From positions 88,714 through 152,713 of the forward strand of contig CAYFLK010000001.1 of the NCBI GenBank assembly GCA_964344035.1: 64,000 nucleotides of DNA. Reading direction: 5' to 3'. The position numbers were made by a program, and so were the translations under genes. The notes under the pieces were generated by a model that made no database searches, was not told where the DNA came from, and worked only from the letters and a program-made list of their open reading frames with translations. Origin of the DNA: UBA1014 sp964344035. Its GTDB lineage: Bacteria > SAR324 > NAC60-12. Shown here in pieces: positions 35,598-43,857 of this stretch (within the stretch, counting starts at the first letter, position 1; every line of letters starts with the position of its first letter).

Positions 35598-36728
35598 TCA
35601 TTTTTGAAATCGATCCGGCGAAAGGCTGGATTCACTGATTTTATATGCTGCTAAATCTTCCGGAATACCCCTATTGAGTACAAGTGACGCAGCTAAATGA
35701 GAGAGGGCAGGGGATGTCTGTATGCCGTAACCGCCTTGACCGACCAGCCAGAAGAAGCCTGGAGCCCCCTTGTCATAACCCACCACCGGGGATTTGTCAG
35801 AGGCAAAAGTGCGCAATCCCGCCCATGTCCGGAAAGCACGGGGAATTTTGAAATCGACCGCTTTTTCAATACGATCCACTGCAACTGCAAGGTCCCAATC
35901 CGTGGGTCGCACATCGCAGGGTTCGACTGGAGTTTCATCCGCTGGCGACCCCAGTAGTTGATCGGCTTCGGGTTTGAAGTAAAACTGTTCCTCGACATCA
36001 ACAACCGCTGGCCATTTAACCGGGGATGTGTTTTGAGGAGGAGAAAATGTCAGCACGGACCTCCTTTTGGGTGTTATTCCCAAAGGCCGCACCCCGGAAG
36101 TCAATGCGATCCGATCCGCCCAGGCGCCGGAGGCGTTAATCAGCACACGTGTGTGAAACCTGCTTTCGTTAGTTTCAACCATCCAACCGCCATGGTGCAT
36201 ATCAGCGCATTTCATTTCTATTTCAAGAAACAGTTCCCCTCCTCTTTTCCTCATGCCTTTGAGAAAACCCTGGTGCAGCGCGGAAACTTCTATATCGTGG
36301 GAGTTTGGTTCATAAACCGCGGCTGCCGCGTATTGCTCACGCAGCACCGGAACGAGTTTTCTCACCCCGGAAGTGTTCAGCAATTCCACGGTTGGGCATA
36401 ATCCGCGTGTGGTCTCATGTAATTCTTGCAGAGCTTCAAGCTGATCCGACCTTGCCAGCATCATCACTCCGCGAGGGCGGAACAGTGATGTTTCAGAAAA
36501 ACCTTCAGGGGGATCTCGGAAAAAATCCCTGCTCGCGGTGGTCAGGGCACGGATGACTGCATTGCCGTAAATTTCCGCGAAAAGGGCTGCTGAACGCCCG
36601 GTAGCATGGTACCCGGGGTGCTGTTCCTTCTCGAGTATCATTACCTTCCCTTGTTCTGCAAGATGGTAGGCAACTGACGCTCCTGCGATGCCCGCGCCGA
36701 TTATGAGGAAATCACAGTCTCGTTTCAT
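35598..36728 (-). CDS. FAD-dependent amino acid oxidase/dehydrogenase (DAO family)
   Basis: 376 residues. The N-terminal FAD motif is DFLIIGAGIAGASVAYHLA, with the conserved YHATGRSAALFAEIYG. The C-terminal flavin-contact region is GLRTFASDKSPVVGYD and GQGGYGIQTSPALS. The closest known pattern is D-arginine dehydrogenase (DauA) and related D-amino-acid/glycine oxidases, which carry the same GRSAALF segment. The ATG at 36728 is preferred over TTG 36734. It follows livJ by 252 bases on the same strand and may deaminate an amino acid imported by the Liv system. No signal peptide. Confidence 0.88.
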   Translation of the reverse strand: MKRDCDFLIIGAGIAGASVAYHLAEQGKVMILEKEQHPGYHATGRSAALFAEIYGNAVIRALTTASRDFFRDPPEGFSETSLFRPRGVMMLARSDQLEALQELHETTRGLCPTVELLNTSGVRKLVPVLREQYAAAAVYEPNSHDIEVSALHQGFLKGMRKRGGELFLEIEMKCADMHHGGWMVETNESRFHTRVLINASGAWADRIALTSGVRPLGITPKRRSVLTFSPPQNTSPVKWPAVVDVEEQFYFKPEADQLLGSPADETPVEPCDVRPTDWDLAVAVDRIEKAVDFKIPRAFRTWAGLRTFASDKSPVVGYDKGAPGFFWLVGQGGYGIQTSPALSHLAASLVLNRGIPEDLAAYKISESSLSPDRFQK

Positions 36729-36825
36729 CTGCAATACATGACGTTGCTTGTTCTAGAAGGTACAGTTGCAGACAATTGGATTTCATCGTCTGCGGTTGTA
36801 TTCGGGTTAAACAAGGAAGGATGCG

Positions 36826-37854
36826 CTATTGAAGCGAATACACTTTGGCGGATTTGAAGACAGGATGTTTTTTCGCCAGAATCTTTTTTTGCGTTAGGGC
36901 TTCCTCTTGTGTTTCGTGGAACCCCACCCGGATGCGGTATACAGGAAGCATGGTTTTTGTGGGGATGATCCGGGAAATATAACTGAAATCAGTATCCAGT
37001 GAAAAGGATGCAAGCGATTCAAGGGCAGGCTGCATCTGATCAAAAAGGGGAATCTGGATGATCCACGGTTTATTCATGGGTTGTTTCAAGTCAATCAACT
37101 CTCGTGACAGTTCCCTTGAACTGGGGATAACCGGCCAGTAACGGTCTGAAATCCACTTTTCCTGCCTGTATTTCTCGTAGATTTCCTTCCCCACAGACAT
37201 GGCGTCCTGTGCATTTTTAAAAAACCCAACGCGCAATCGATACCAGTATTTTTCTTCATACTGTTGCTCTGTTCGATGGAGATATGCATAGTGACCATCA
37301 AGAATTAATCTTCGCATAAAGGTGACGGCAAGAGAAAATTTGTTTTCTCCCAGGGAAAGCAGTTGGACGGAATACTTTCCCTGCTTTTTTCTTGCCAGGA
37401 TATCTTTGCGCGCATCAAGTTCTGAACGGAATTGCACCCTGATCTTGTTGCCTTTTTTCACCCACTCCCAATCCTGGGTCGATTCCGGAGTGAGGCTTAA
37501 ATCGATTTTCGCTTTATTTTGAACCAAAACTGTCAACCATTGATCAAGCGGGGGATCTTTTTCCCGGGAGTCGATGACCTGCCAGAATGGCTCTTTTGTT
37601 TCCAGTAGGTTGGAGCGGTCACGGTTCGAATTTTCGGAGGCATTTAACGAAAGCAAAGATGCATTGTCTTGCGTTGGCAACTGATCGAGAGCCTTGGCTG
37701 TTGATACATTGTCGAATTTCAGCCTGGTGGAAATCTGGACATTGGGCTGGTGTACGAACATCTGCAGGCGCACCAGCAGAAAAACGACCACTGCCATCAC
37801 GACTACACCTGTCCAGACCAATACAACACGCAGCCAGGTAACGTTCGTTTTCAC
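36826..37854 (-). CDS. Membrane-anchored protein with SPOR-like repeats
   Basis: 342 residues, no named family. Near residues 8-30 there is one membrane helix (VVLVWTGVVVMAVVVFLLVRL). The rest is periplasmic. Two SPOR-like units can be read: YSVQLLSLGENKFSLAVTFM with YWYRLRVGFFKNAQDAMSVG (about 155-230), and WIIQIPLFDQMQPALESLA with YRIRVGFHETQEEALTQKK (about 265-338). SPOR domains bind denuded peptidoglycan at division sites. The region between anchor and repeats is low in hydrophobics. GTG start. It is divergent from lysA. Confidence 0.7.
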   Translation of the reverse strand: MKTNVTWLRVVLVWTGVVVMAVVVFLLVRLQMFVHQPNVQISTRLKFDNVSTAKALDQLPTQDNASLLSLNASENSNRDRSNLLETKEPFWQVIDSREKDPPLDQWLTVLVQNKAKIDLSLTPESTQDWEWVKKGNKIRVQFRSELDARKDILARKKQGKYSVQLLSLGENKFSLAVTFMRRLILDGHYAYLHRTEQQYEEKYWYRLRVGFFKNAQDAMSVGKEIYEKYRQEKWISDRYWPVIPSSRELSRELIDLKQPMNKPWIIQIPLFDQMQPALESLASFSLDTDFSYISRIIPTKTMLPVYRIRVGFHETQEEALTQKKILAKKHPVFKSAKVYSLQ

Positions 37855-38040
37855 TTCATGAGGATGGATTGAGTTTTGCGTGTTGACCCCTTAAATTGCA
37901 TTCAAACCAGTTTTTTTCAACAGAGTTTTGACAGGATAACAGGAAATGCTGGATGAATAAAACAAGTTACAACCGTCGGGTTCCTACATTAATTCTGCAT
38001 CCCACGCAATCCAGTTAAACCAAATTTGCATTAAAAAATA

Positions 38041-39285
38041 ATGGAATACATTGACGGAGTCATGCACTTTGGAGGCTTGTCTGTAGAATCACTGATGCGC
38101 GAGTATGGATCCCCGTTGTACGTATATGAGGAAGGAGTGATCCAGGATCGTTTCAGAAGGATGCGGAACAGTTTTTCCGCCGAACAAGTCGAGATTCATT
38201 ATGCCATGAAAGCCAATTACAATCCATCATTGCTTGCATTGCTGCGTGACCTTGGTGCCTCGGTAGACACTGTTTCACCCTGGGATGTGCGTCTGGCGCT
38301 TGAACTCGGTTTTAATCCAGGGCAGATTCTGTTCACCGGAGATAACACCTCGTTTGCGGAGGTTGAATATTGTGTACGGAATGAGGTACCCGTAAATCTG
38401 GGATCACTTGAACTGCTGAGGCTGTATGGAGAAAGATACCCGGGAACCCAGATTTCGGTGAGAATCAATCCTGGAATGGGTGCCGGGCATCATGCGCACT
38501 GCATCACGGGTGGGCCGGAGTCCAAATTTGGCATATACTATGAGTCTGTGAATAATATTTTTTCACAGGCAGACAAACACGGTCTCACCCTGATCGGGGT
38601 CCATTCTCATATCGGCACTGGAATACGCCATCCCGAACAGATGCTGGCAGCAATGGAACTCGTGCTGGATGTAGCAAAAGATTTTCCGGATTTAGAGTTC
38701 ATTGATTTTGGAGGCGGGTTCGATATTCCCTATCGGGATGATCAGGCCCCGCTGGATATAGAAGAACTCGGCCGGGCAATGATGATGCGCTTCCGTGATT
38801 TTTGCTCAAAATACCGTGCGCAGCTAAAAATGAAAATCGAACCGGGCCGTTACCTGGTCGGTCCCGCTGGAACGTTGTTGGCAACCGTGACGGATATTTC
38901 CGAGACGCCGCAATACCGGTTTGTCGGCATTGACACAGGGTTCAATCATTTGATCCGTCCGATTCTGTACGGCTCCTATCACCGCATAATAAATGCAACC
39001 CGCGGGGACCTTCCACACGAGGAAGTTGTTGTGGCGGGCAATATCTGTGAGAGTGGCGACATCTTCAGCCGCGCTGAGGATGGGGTGACCCGGAAGCTGA
39101 GTTGTCCGGAGATAGGGAACCGGATTGCAATCCTTGATGCCGGCGCATACGGGATGTCGATGGCGTCTAACTACAATCTGCGTCCCCTTCCCGCTGAAGT
39201 GCTGGTGTCCCAGGGGCAAGCACGCCTCATACGTCGCGGGACTAGATTTGAGGATATGATGCAGCCTTATCCGGATTTTTGCTGA
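38041..39285 (+). CDS. lysA: Diaminopimelate decarboxylase
   Basis: 414-residue PLP enzyme converting meso-diaminopimelate to lysine. The PLP lysine is in HYAMKANYNP, the phosphate-binding HSHIGTGI and FGGGFDIPY follow, EPGRYLVGPAG contacts the cofactor, and the substrate-binding CESGDIF supplies the active-site Cys across the dimer. The C-terminus has the conserved AGAYGMSMASNYN. Length is normal. There is no visible Shine-Dalgarno in the A-rich 186-base leader. It stands alone, not next to dapF or dapA. Confidence 0.93.
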   Translation: MEYIDGVMHFGGLSVESLMREYGSPLYVYEEGVIQDRFRRMRNSFSAEQVEIHYAMKANYNPSLLALLRDLGASVDTVSPWDVRLALELGFNPGQILFTGDNTSFAEVEYCVRNEVPVNLGSLELLRLYGERYPGTQISVRINPGMGAGHHAHCITGGPESKFGIYYESVNNIFSQADKHGLTLIGVHSHIGTGIRHPEQMLAAMELVLDVAKDFPDLEFIDFGGGFDIPYRDDQAPLDIEELGRAMMMRFRDFCSKYRAQLKMKIEPGRYLVGPAGTLLATVTDISETPQYRFVGIDTGFNHLIRPILYGSYHRIINATRGDLPHEEVVVAGNICESGDIFSRAEDGVTRKLSCPEIGNRIAILDAGAYGMSMASNYNLRPLPAEVLVSQGQARLIRRGTRFEDMMQPYPDFC

Positions 39286-39384
39286 AACAGGCAATGAATG
39301 CGGCTGCGGACTGCAGTGATCGTCACCTGTGTTTCACTCACAGTCGCTTATCACTTGCAATTAATGCGTTCTTAGCCGGGTATT

Positions 39385-41988
39385 TCAAAAACCCTGTCCT
39401 TCAATGAACTCGCTTTCTGAGGAAGCCGCTTCCTGGACTTCAGAATCATCGATGTTCAGGATTCCCTGAATGAGATGCTTGATTTGTTCGGTGTTTGCCA
39501 GTGACTCTACGCGATATGGCATTGGAAATCCGTTTGTTTCTCCGGGACGCACCCCGATCAAACGACCGAGAATGGCGTCCATTTCAGGCTCAATTTTTAT
39601 TTCTTTAGGAACCAGCAGCAGCACAGGTACGTGCGCAATTGGAGAACGATTACGCTGCCTCAGAAATTTGTGAACCTCTTCCAGCTTAAAGTGGCGCATG
39701 TCAATCAGGTACAGGGCAAATTCCGGTTCCATCATTTCACTTCTCCCGGGCAGCACCCTCCCATAAACGAAGCGGCTGCCTCCCATATCGGGAAATGCTG
39801 CCAGCACTCCTTTTTCCGGAAGGGTTTTATCACGGCTGATTGCATGCACGAGTACCCTCTGCAGGATTTCACTACGGGATTCGCCGGTTCTTTTAATTTC
39901 TTCTTCCAGATAGTTGGCGGCTTTTTTGTTTTCCATCAGCCCCTGCCAACGGATGGAACATCCCATCGCAATGACATGCAGAATGTTCACCTGATGACGC
40001 ACTATCGGCATGTACCAGTTGCTGTCTTCTTCTGTGTCAATCCCCTCCTCATCAGGTTTCTTCTTTTTAGATTCATTAGTATCTGCTGTCGTGTCATCCT
40101 GAGAGACTGTGTGTGTGTGTTGAGATTTTAGTGAATCAGAAAGTTTCCGCATCTCCTCTTCCAACTGAAAGAGGTTATAAAGACGACCTTTTTTGACACC
40201 CATCATGCGTCCGATGCTTGTTAACTCTTCCTTGGAAAGCAGTTTTTCAAGCATTTCAACCACCTCCTGGCCCGGTTCCGATGCTCTTGAATTCCCCGCC
40301 GCAAGCATTTTGAAGAGTTGATTGCGGTCTGTGCTCAGGAGTTCGTTCAGGTTTCTTCCACTCAGTTTTACGTCTTTGAGGTCGATTTCCGTGGAGGTGT
40401 CATCCGGTGGAGGAGCGAGCCGCAATTTGACAATCAAGCCGCCATCGGTTTCAAAATTCCACGCATTTATCACAACAACTTCGTATTTGCTGAAAATCGG
40501 GTCATGCCGCATGAACTGCTGATAGGAAGTTGCTGCTTTCAGCTGCGGATGTTTTTCCTTAAATCGATGAAAACGATGAAACATGTCGAGGGATGACATG
40601 TAGTGCACATTGTGCCTTGTGAACCGGCGTTTGACGAGATAATCGACCATTCCGGGGCTGACATCATCGACAATCAGATAACGAGTCAAATTCTTCATCA
40701 CGCCCGCAAAGCGGCTTCCCTGATGAACTTGCTGGGTCGCCTCCATCAGGACTGTCTCTATCAATGAGTAATATCCCTCAATGTGTGATGCCAGTTTCAA
40801 ATCAAGCTGGTTGATCTGCTGAATGTTCGTGTTTTTTTCCTGTATCAGCTTCCACTGGGCTTGGTATTGGCTTTCAAGAAACTGGAATCGCTTGTCATTC
40901 TGCTGTTCCCGGATTTCTTCAATCATGCGCAGGTACCGCGTTTCCAGGGGGTTTTTCAATCCAAATTCGCGGATTCGTGGTTGCGGAAGTTTCTCGGGGA
41001 GTTTCCCATCGAATCGGTATATCCTTCTTGATATCCGTTGAAATTCAGGCAGCTGCCTGAACTTCTCCGGAAAACCGCACTGGGCCAGAATGAAAAAATC
41101 AAACTGCCTCAAATGTTCCGGGCGCACGTCAGCTTGCTGGCGCACCTCTACACTGCGAAAATGCTGTGATATCAACTGGTTCCAAATTCGCTTGGAATGA
41201 GTTTCAAACAAGCCGGGGTGAATCACAACCAGCAGGTTGAAATCTGTTTGCAGTGCCTGCAAGCCATCCACATGTCTTTGCAATTGAAGACGGAGGGATT
41301 CGGCCAGCAGCCGGTGTGTGGTATGTTTTCCGCGCATGTAAAGCAGCAGGGTGGCCTGTGAAGTGAGTTGCTGGGCTACCATTCGGGTCATAATTCCTTT
41401 TTTCCCGATGCCGCTTGTTTCTCTTCCTATATCATGCCATTGCAGGAACAGTGGATCTTTAGTAAGACGAAACCCCTGTTGATCTGTAACAGCGATGATC
41501 ATCGCACCGGGATTGTCCTTGCGAAATTTCCTGAGGACGGTGACTGCGTTTCCCAGATACGCTCTCCGTTCAGTCTGTTTGATCCAATGGGGGACTGAAA
41601 AGCAAATAAAAATTAGATCCGCATACCGAAATGGTTCCGGTTGGATTTCAACTGCGTTAAGCCACTTTACTCTGATGCCGAGCTTGTTCCAGATCAAAGC
41701 CTCGTTTTCAAGAAGTTTAGCTATTGTTTCGTCTTCCCTGCGCAGTGCGCGATCAAGTTGATCAATGTCCATACTGCGGCTGTTTAGACTCCACCGGCCG
41801 GGATGTTCGCGCGATGTAGTCAGTTCCAGCATCAAATGGGCAAGCATGAATTGCAGCTCTGACTCACCCTCGCGCCAGGCCTGAACCTGGAGTTTTTTCA
41901 GGGCGGCTTGAACCGCGGCATCATCCGGCATGCCAGATGATTGTCCCCGGGGTTTTTTCTGCTCTGGGTTGGCGGAGGTTGTTTGCAT
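39385..41988 (-). CDS. Large unrecognised protein with several receiver-like (pseudo-REC) segments
   Basis: 867 residues, cytoplasmic; no family recognised. Four stretches have the alternating hydrophobic strand pattern of receiver domains: about 104-170 (YADLIFICFSV, GAMIIAVTD); 250-325 (NLLVVIHPG, FDFFILAQCGFPEKF); 435-525, the clearest, beginning RYLIVDDVSPGM and placing Asn in VVVINAWNF where the phospho-Asp would be; and 757-840 (LYLIDMRHF, VPVLLLVPKE, PMPYRVESL). Residues about 345-400 are Gln/Glu/Lys-rich and probably coiled coil. An acidic linker at 625-655 contains a TG dinucleotide tract in its DNA. It is followed upstream by a two-component pair, so a signalling scaffold is a reasonable inference only. 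Confidence 0.75.
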   Translation of the reverse strand: MQTTSANPEQKKPRGQSSGMPDDAAVQAALKKLQVQAWREGESELQFMLAHLMLELTTSREHPGRWSLNSRSMDIDQLDRALRREDETIAKLLENEALIWNKLGIRVKWLNAVEIQPEPFRYADLIFICFSVPHWIKQTERRAYLGNAVTVLRKFRKDNPGAMIIAVTDQQGFRLTKDPLFLQWHDIGRETSGIGKKGIMTRMVAQQLTSQATLLLYMRGKHTTHRLLAESLRLQLQRHVDGLQALQTDFNLLVVIHPGLFETHSKRIWNQLISQHFRSVEVRQQADVRPEHLRQFDFFILAQCGFPEKFRQLPEFQRISRRIYRFDGKLPEKLPQPRIREFGLKNPLETRYLRMIEEIREQQNDKRFQFLESQYQAQWKLIQEKNTNIQQINQLDLKLASHIEGYYSLIETVLMEATQQVHQGSRFAGVMKNLTRYLIVDDVSPGMVDYLVKRRFTRHNVHYMSSLDMFHRFHRFKEKHPQLKAATSYQQFMRHDPIFSKYEVVVINAWNFETDGGLIVKLRLAPPPDDTSTEIDLKDVKLSGRNLNELLSTDRNQLFKMLAAGNSRASEPGQEVVEMLEKLLSKEELTSIGRMMGVKKGRLYNLFQLEEEMRKLSDSLKSQHTHTVSQDDTTADTNESKKKKPDEEGIDTEEDSNWYMPIVRHQVNILHVIAMGCSIRWQGLMENKKAANYLEEEIKRTGESRSEILQRVLVHAISRDKTLPEKGVLAAFPDMGGSRFVYGRVLPGRSEMMEPEFALYLIDMRHFKLEEVHKFLRQRNRSPIAHVPVLLLVPKEIKIEPEMDAILGRLIGVRPGETNGFPMPYRVESLANTEQIKHLIQGILNIDDSEVQEAASSESEFIEGQGF

Positions 41989-42110
41989 TAAATTATTTGG
42001 AAATACTGCTGAAAGCCCGCAAGGGAGATGTGTTTAAAACAAGGCGCCTGATCCTATCAAAGGGCTGGGAAAGATGCTATGAAAAATCTCTCCCGGCATT
42101 ATCCGGTAAA

Positions 42111-42623
42111 TTAATTATCCTGAGGCGGGGCGGTTTCCGGACTTTCTTTAAGCTTGGAATGCGGATGTTTGCCTATCGGGCGGCGGAGTTCACCCAGAAT
42201 GATGCGCATGATTTTTTGCAATTGAATCGATTCCAGAGGAGATTCAAAGAGGATCAGCGCTTTTTTGACTAATCCCTGGGTGAGTGGGAAAGCCAGGACT
42301 TCAAACGGCAGAACTTCGCGCATCCTGTAAAAATCCTGAGACCCCTGCTTTGATTGCGCGCGAAGTTTGAAAAATTTGTAAAATTCCTCAGTGCTCAGTT
42401 TACGGATGTTCACTCCCAGTTCTGTTGATGTTTTGGGCTTAACCCGGTAGGTCAGTTCTTCCTGCAGGTCGCCCTCAACATCCTGCTCATTTTCCCTGGA
42501 AGTATTTGAGACGATGCCGATGCCGCGCGCAAACGGAGCAATAGTGCGCTTGAAGAGGTGATCCAACACCATTTCCCAATCACTCCGGGTTACTTCATGC
42601 TTATTTTTTGATGGTCCAGCCAT
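42111..42623 (-). CDS. Hypothetical protein next to the pseudo-receiver scaffold
   Basis: 170 residues, not recognised. The N-terminus is charged (GPSKNKHEVTRSDWE), the middle is mixed alpha/beta, and there is an amphipathic stretch KKALILFESPLESIQLQKIM before a Pro/Lys-rich tail. No signal peptide or membrane helix. It lies 122 bases upstream of the 867-residue gene and 189 bases downstream of the REC-PAS-LuxR regulator, all on the minus strand. An interaction partner of one of them is plausible but unsupported. Confidence 0.6.
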   Translation of the reverse strand: MAGPSKNKHEVTRSDWEMVLDHLFKRTIAPFARGIGIVSNTSRENEQDVEGDLQEELTYRVKPKTSTELGVNIRKLSTEEFYKFFKLRAQSKQGSQDFYRMREVLPFEVLAFPLTQGLVKKALILFESPLESIQLQKIMRIILGELRRPIGKHPHSKLKESPETAPPQDN

Positions 42624-42812
42624 TTTTTAACTTTATGTCAATTGTTTGGACCCTTTTTTATGTGAGGCGGCCGGAAAGTTGTCTGAAATCGTGAGTGCGC
42701 GTAAGTTTATTCAGGGTAGAAGGTTCAGGATGAGAGGTTCAAGCTGTAATTCCCACAGTTCCTGCAAATGGAAGTGCTGACAACTAAAATCTTCCGGAAT
42801 GAACTGACTGTT

Positions 42813-43853
42813 TTATTCCAGCGGCACCAGTTTATGGCTGACTGCGCAACGTATCAGCATCGGCATGTCACTGACTTGAAGTTTACCCATCATGTTTTGA
42901 CGATGTGCTTCCACGGTGCGGGGGCTGATTTCCAGGTCATAGGCGATTTCCTTTGTGGTTGCGCCGTTAACCATCAATTTGAGGATTTCATTTTCCCTGG
43001 GGGTGAGCAAGTTTGACAGCAGGTTGCGTGCTTCCGCCAATTCCATTTCCGCCTGTTTGCGGGTGCTGACGTCCCGGACAGTGAGAACTGCGCCCAGAAT
43101 TTCATCCTGAACATTTCTGATCGGCGCAGCTGCTGCGTCGATCATCAACCGCCTTCCTTCTTTATTGATTAAAACCGGATCATCTTCGACAAGGCAGGCG
43201 ACACTTTCTCCATCCAATGCCTGGTCGATCAAATCCGGGACAATCGGATACTCAGTAGTCTCTTCCAACTGCATGATTTCCTGCAGGTCCATTCCCCGGG
43301 CCTCGGCTTCTCTCCACCCCAGAAGGTCTTCCGCGACAGGGCTCATTGAAGTGATTGTACCGTCCAACCCAACCGTGATAATCCCGTCTCCGATGCTTTT
43401 CAGCAACGTATCCAGCCAGCGTTCATGGTTCAGGATCTTCCGTTCCATGTGGTGTTTGTACAAAGAAATTTCTATGGTCGTGTGCAATTCGCGTTCTTTG
43501 TAGGGTTTGATCAAATATCCAAATGGTTCAGTGATTTTTGCTCGCTGGAGAGTGTCCTCATCGGAATAGGCAGTCAGGAAAATCACCGGGATCCCACGAC
43601 GCTCCTTGATTCTGAAAGCTGTTTCCACTCCATCCATCTCTCCCTCCAGCATGATGTCCATCAAAACCAGGTCCGGTTGCCCTGATTCCATCAGCACAAG
43701 GGCGTCTTCCCCGGAACGGGCCATTCCGGTGACAATGTAACCCAAGGAAGCAAGCTGATCATGCAGGCTTTCGGCAACAATGGCCTCGTCCTCAACAATC
43801 ATGATCCGGGTCGCGTTCTGGTTTTCTTTGTTTAACAGTAATGAGGTCGGCAT
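42813..43853 (-). CDS. Response regulator with REC, PAS and LuxR-type HTH domains
   Basis: 346 residues. Receiver about 15-135: the acidic pair in IMIVEDEAIVAE, the phospho-Asp in LVLMDIMLEGEMDG, the Thr/Ser position in VIFLTAYS and the Lys in YLIKPYKEREL. PAS about 145-270 (SIGDGIITVGLDGTI, LGWREAEARG). The C-terminal GerE/LuxR helix-turn-helix is LTPRENEILKLMVNGATTKE and IAYDLEISPRTVEAHRQNMM. A PAS domain between receiver and output is uncommon and suggests it senses a second signal. The start is four bases after the kinase stop, so kinase and regulator are one unit. Confidence 0.92.
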   Translation of the reverse strand: MPTSLLLNKENQNATRIMIVEDEAIVAESLHDQLASLGYIVTGMARSGEDALVLMESGQPDLVLMDIMLEGEMDGVETAFRIKERRGIPVIFLTAYSDEDTLQRAKITEPFGYLIKPYKERELHTTIEISLYKHHMERKILNHERWLDTLLKSIGDGIITVGLDGTITSMSPVAEDLLGWREAEARGMDLQEIMQLEETTEYPIVPDLIDQALDGESVACLVEDDPVLINKEGRRLMIDAAAAPIRNVQDEILGAVLTVRDVSTRKQAEMELAEARNLLSNLLTPRENEILKLMVNGATTKEIAYDLEISPRTVEAHRQNMMGKLQVSDMPMLIRCAVSHKLVPLE

Positions 43854-43857
43854 GGAT

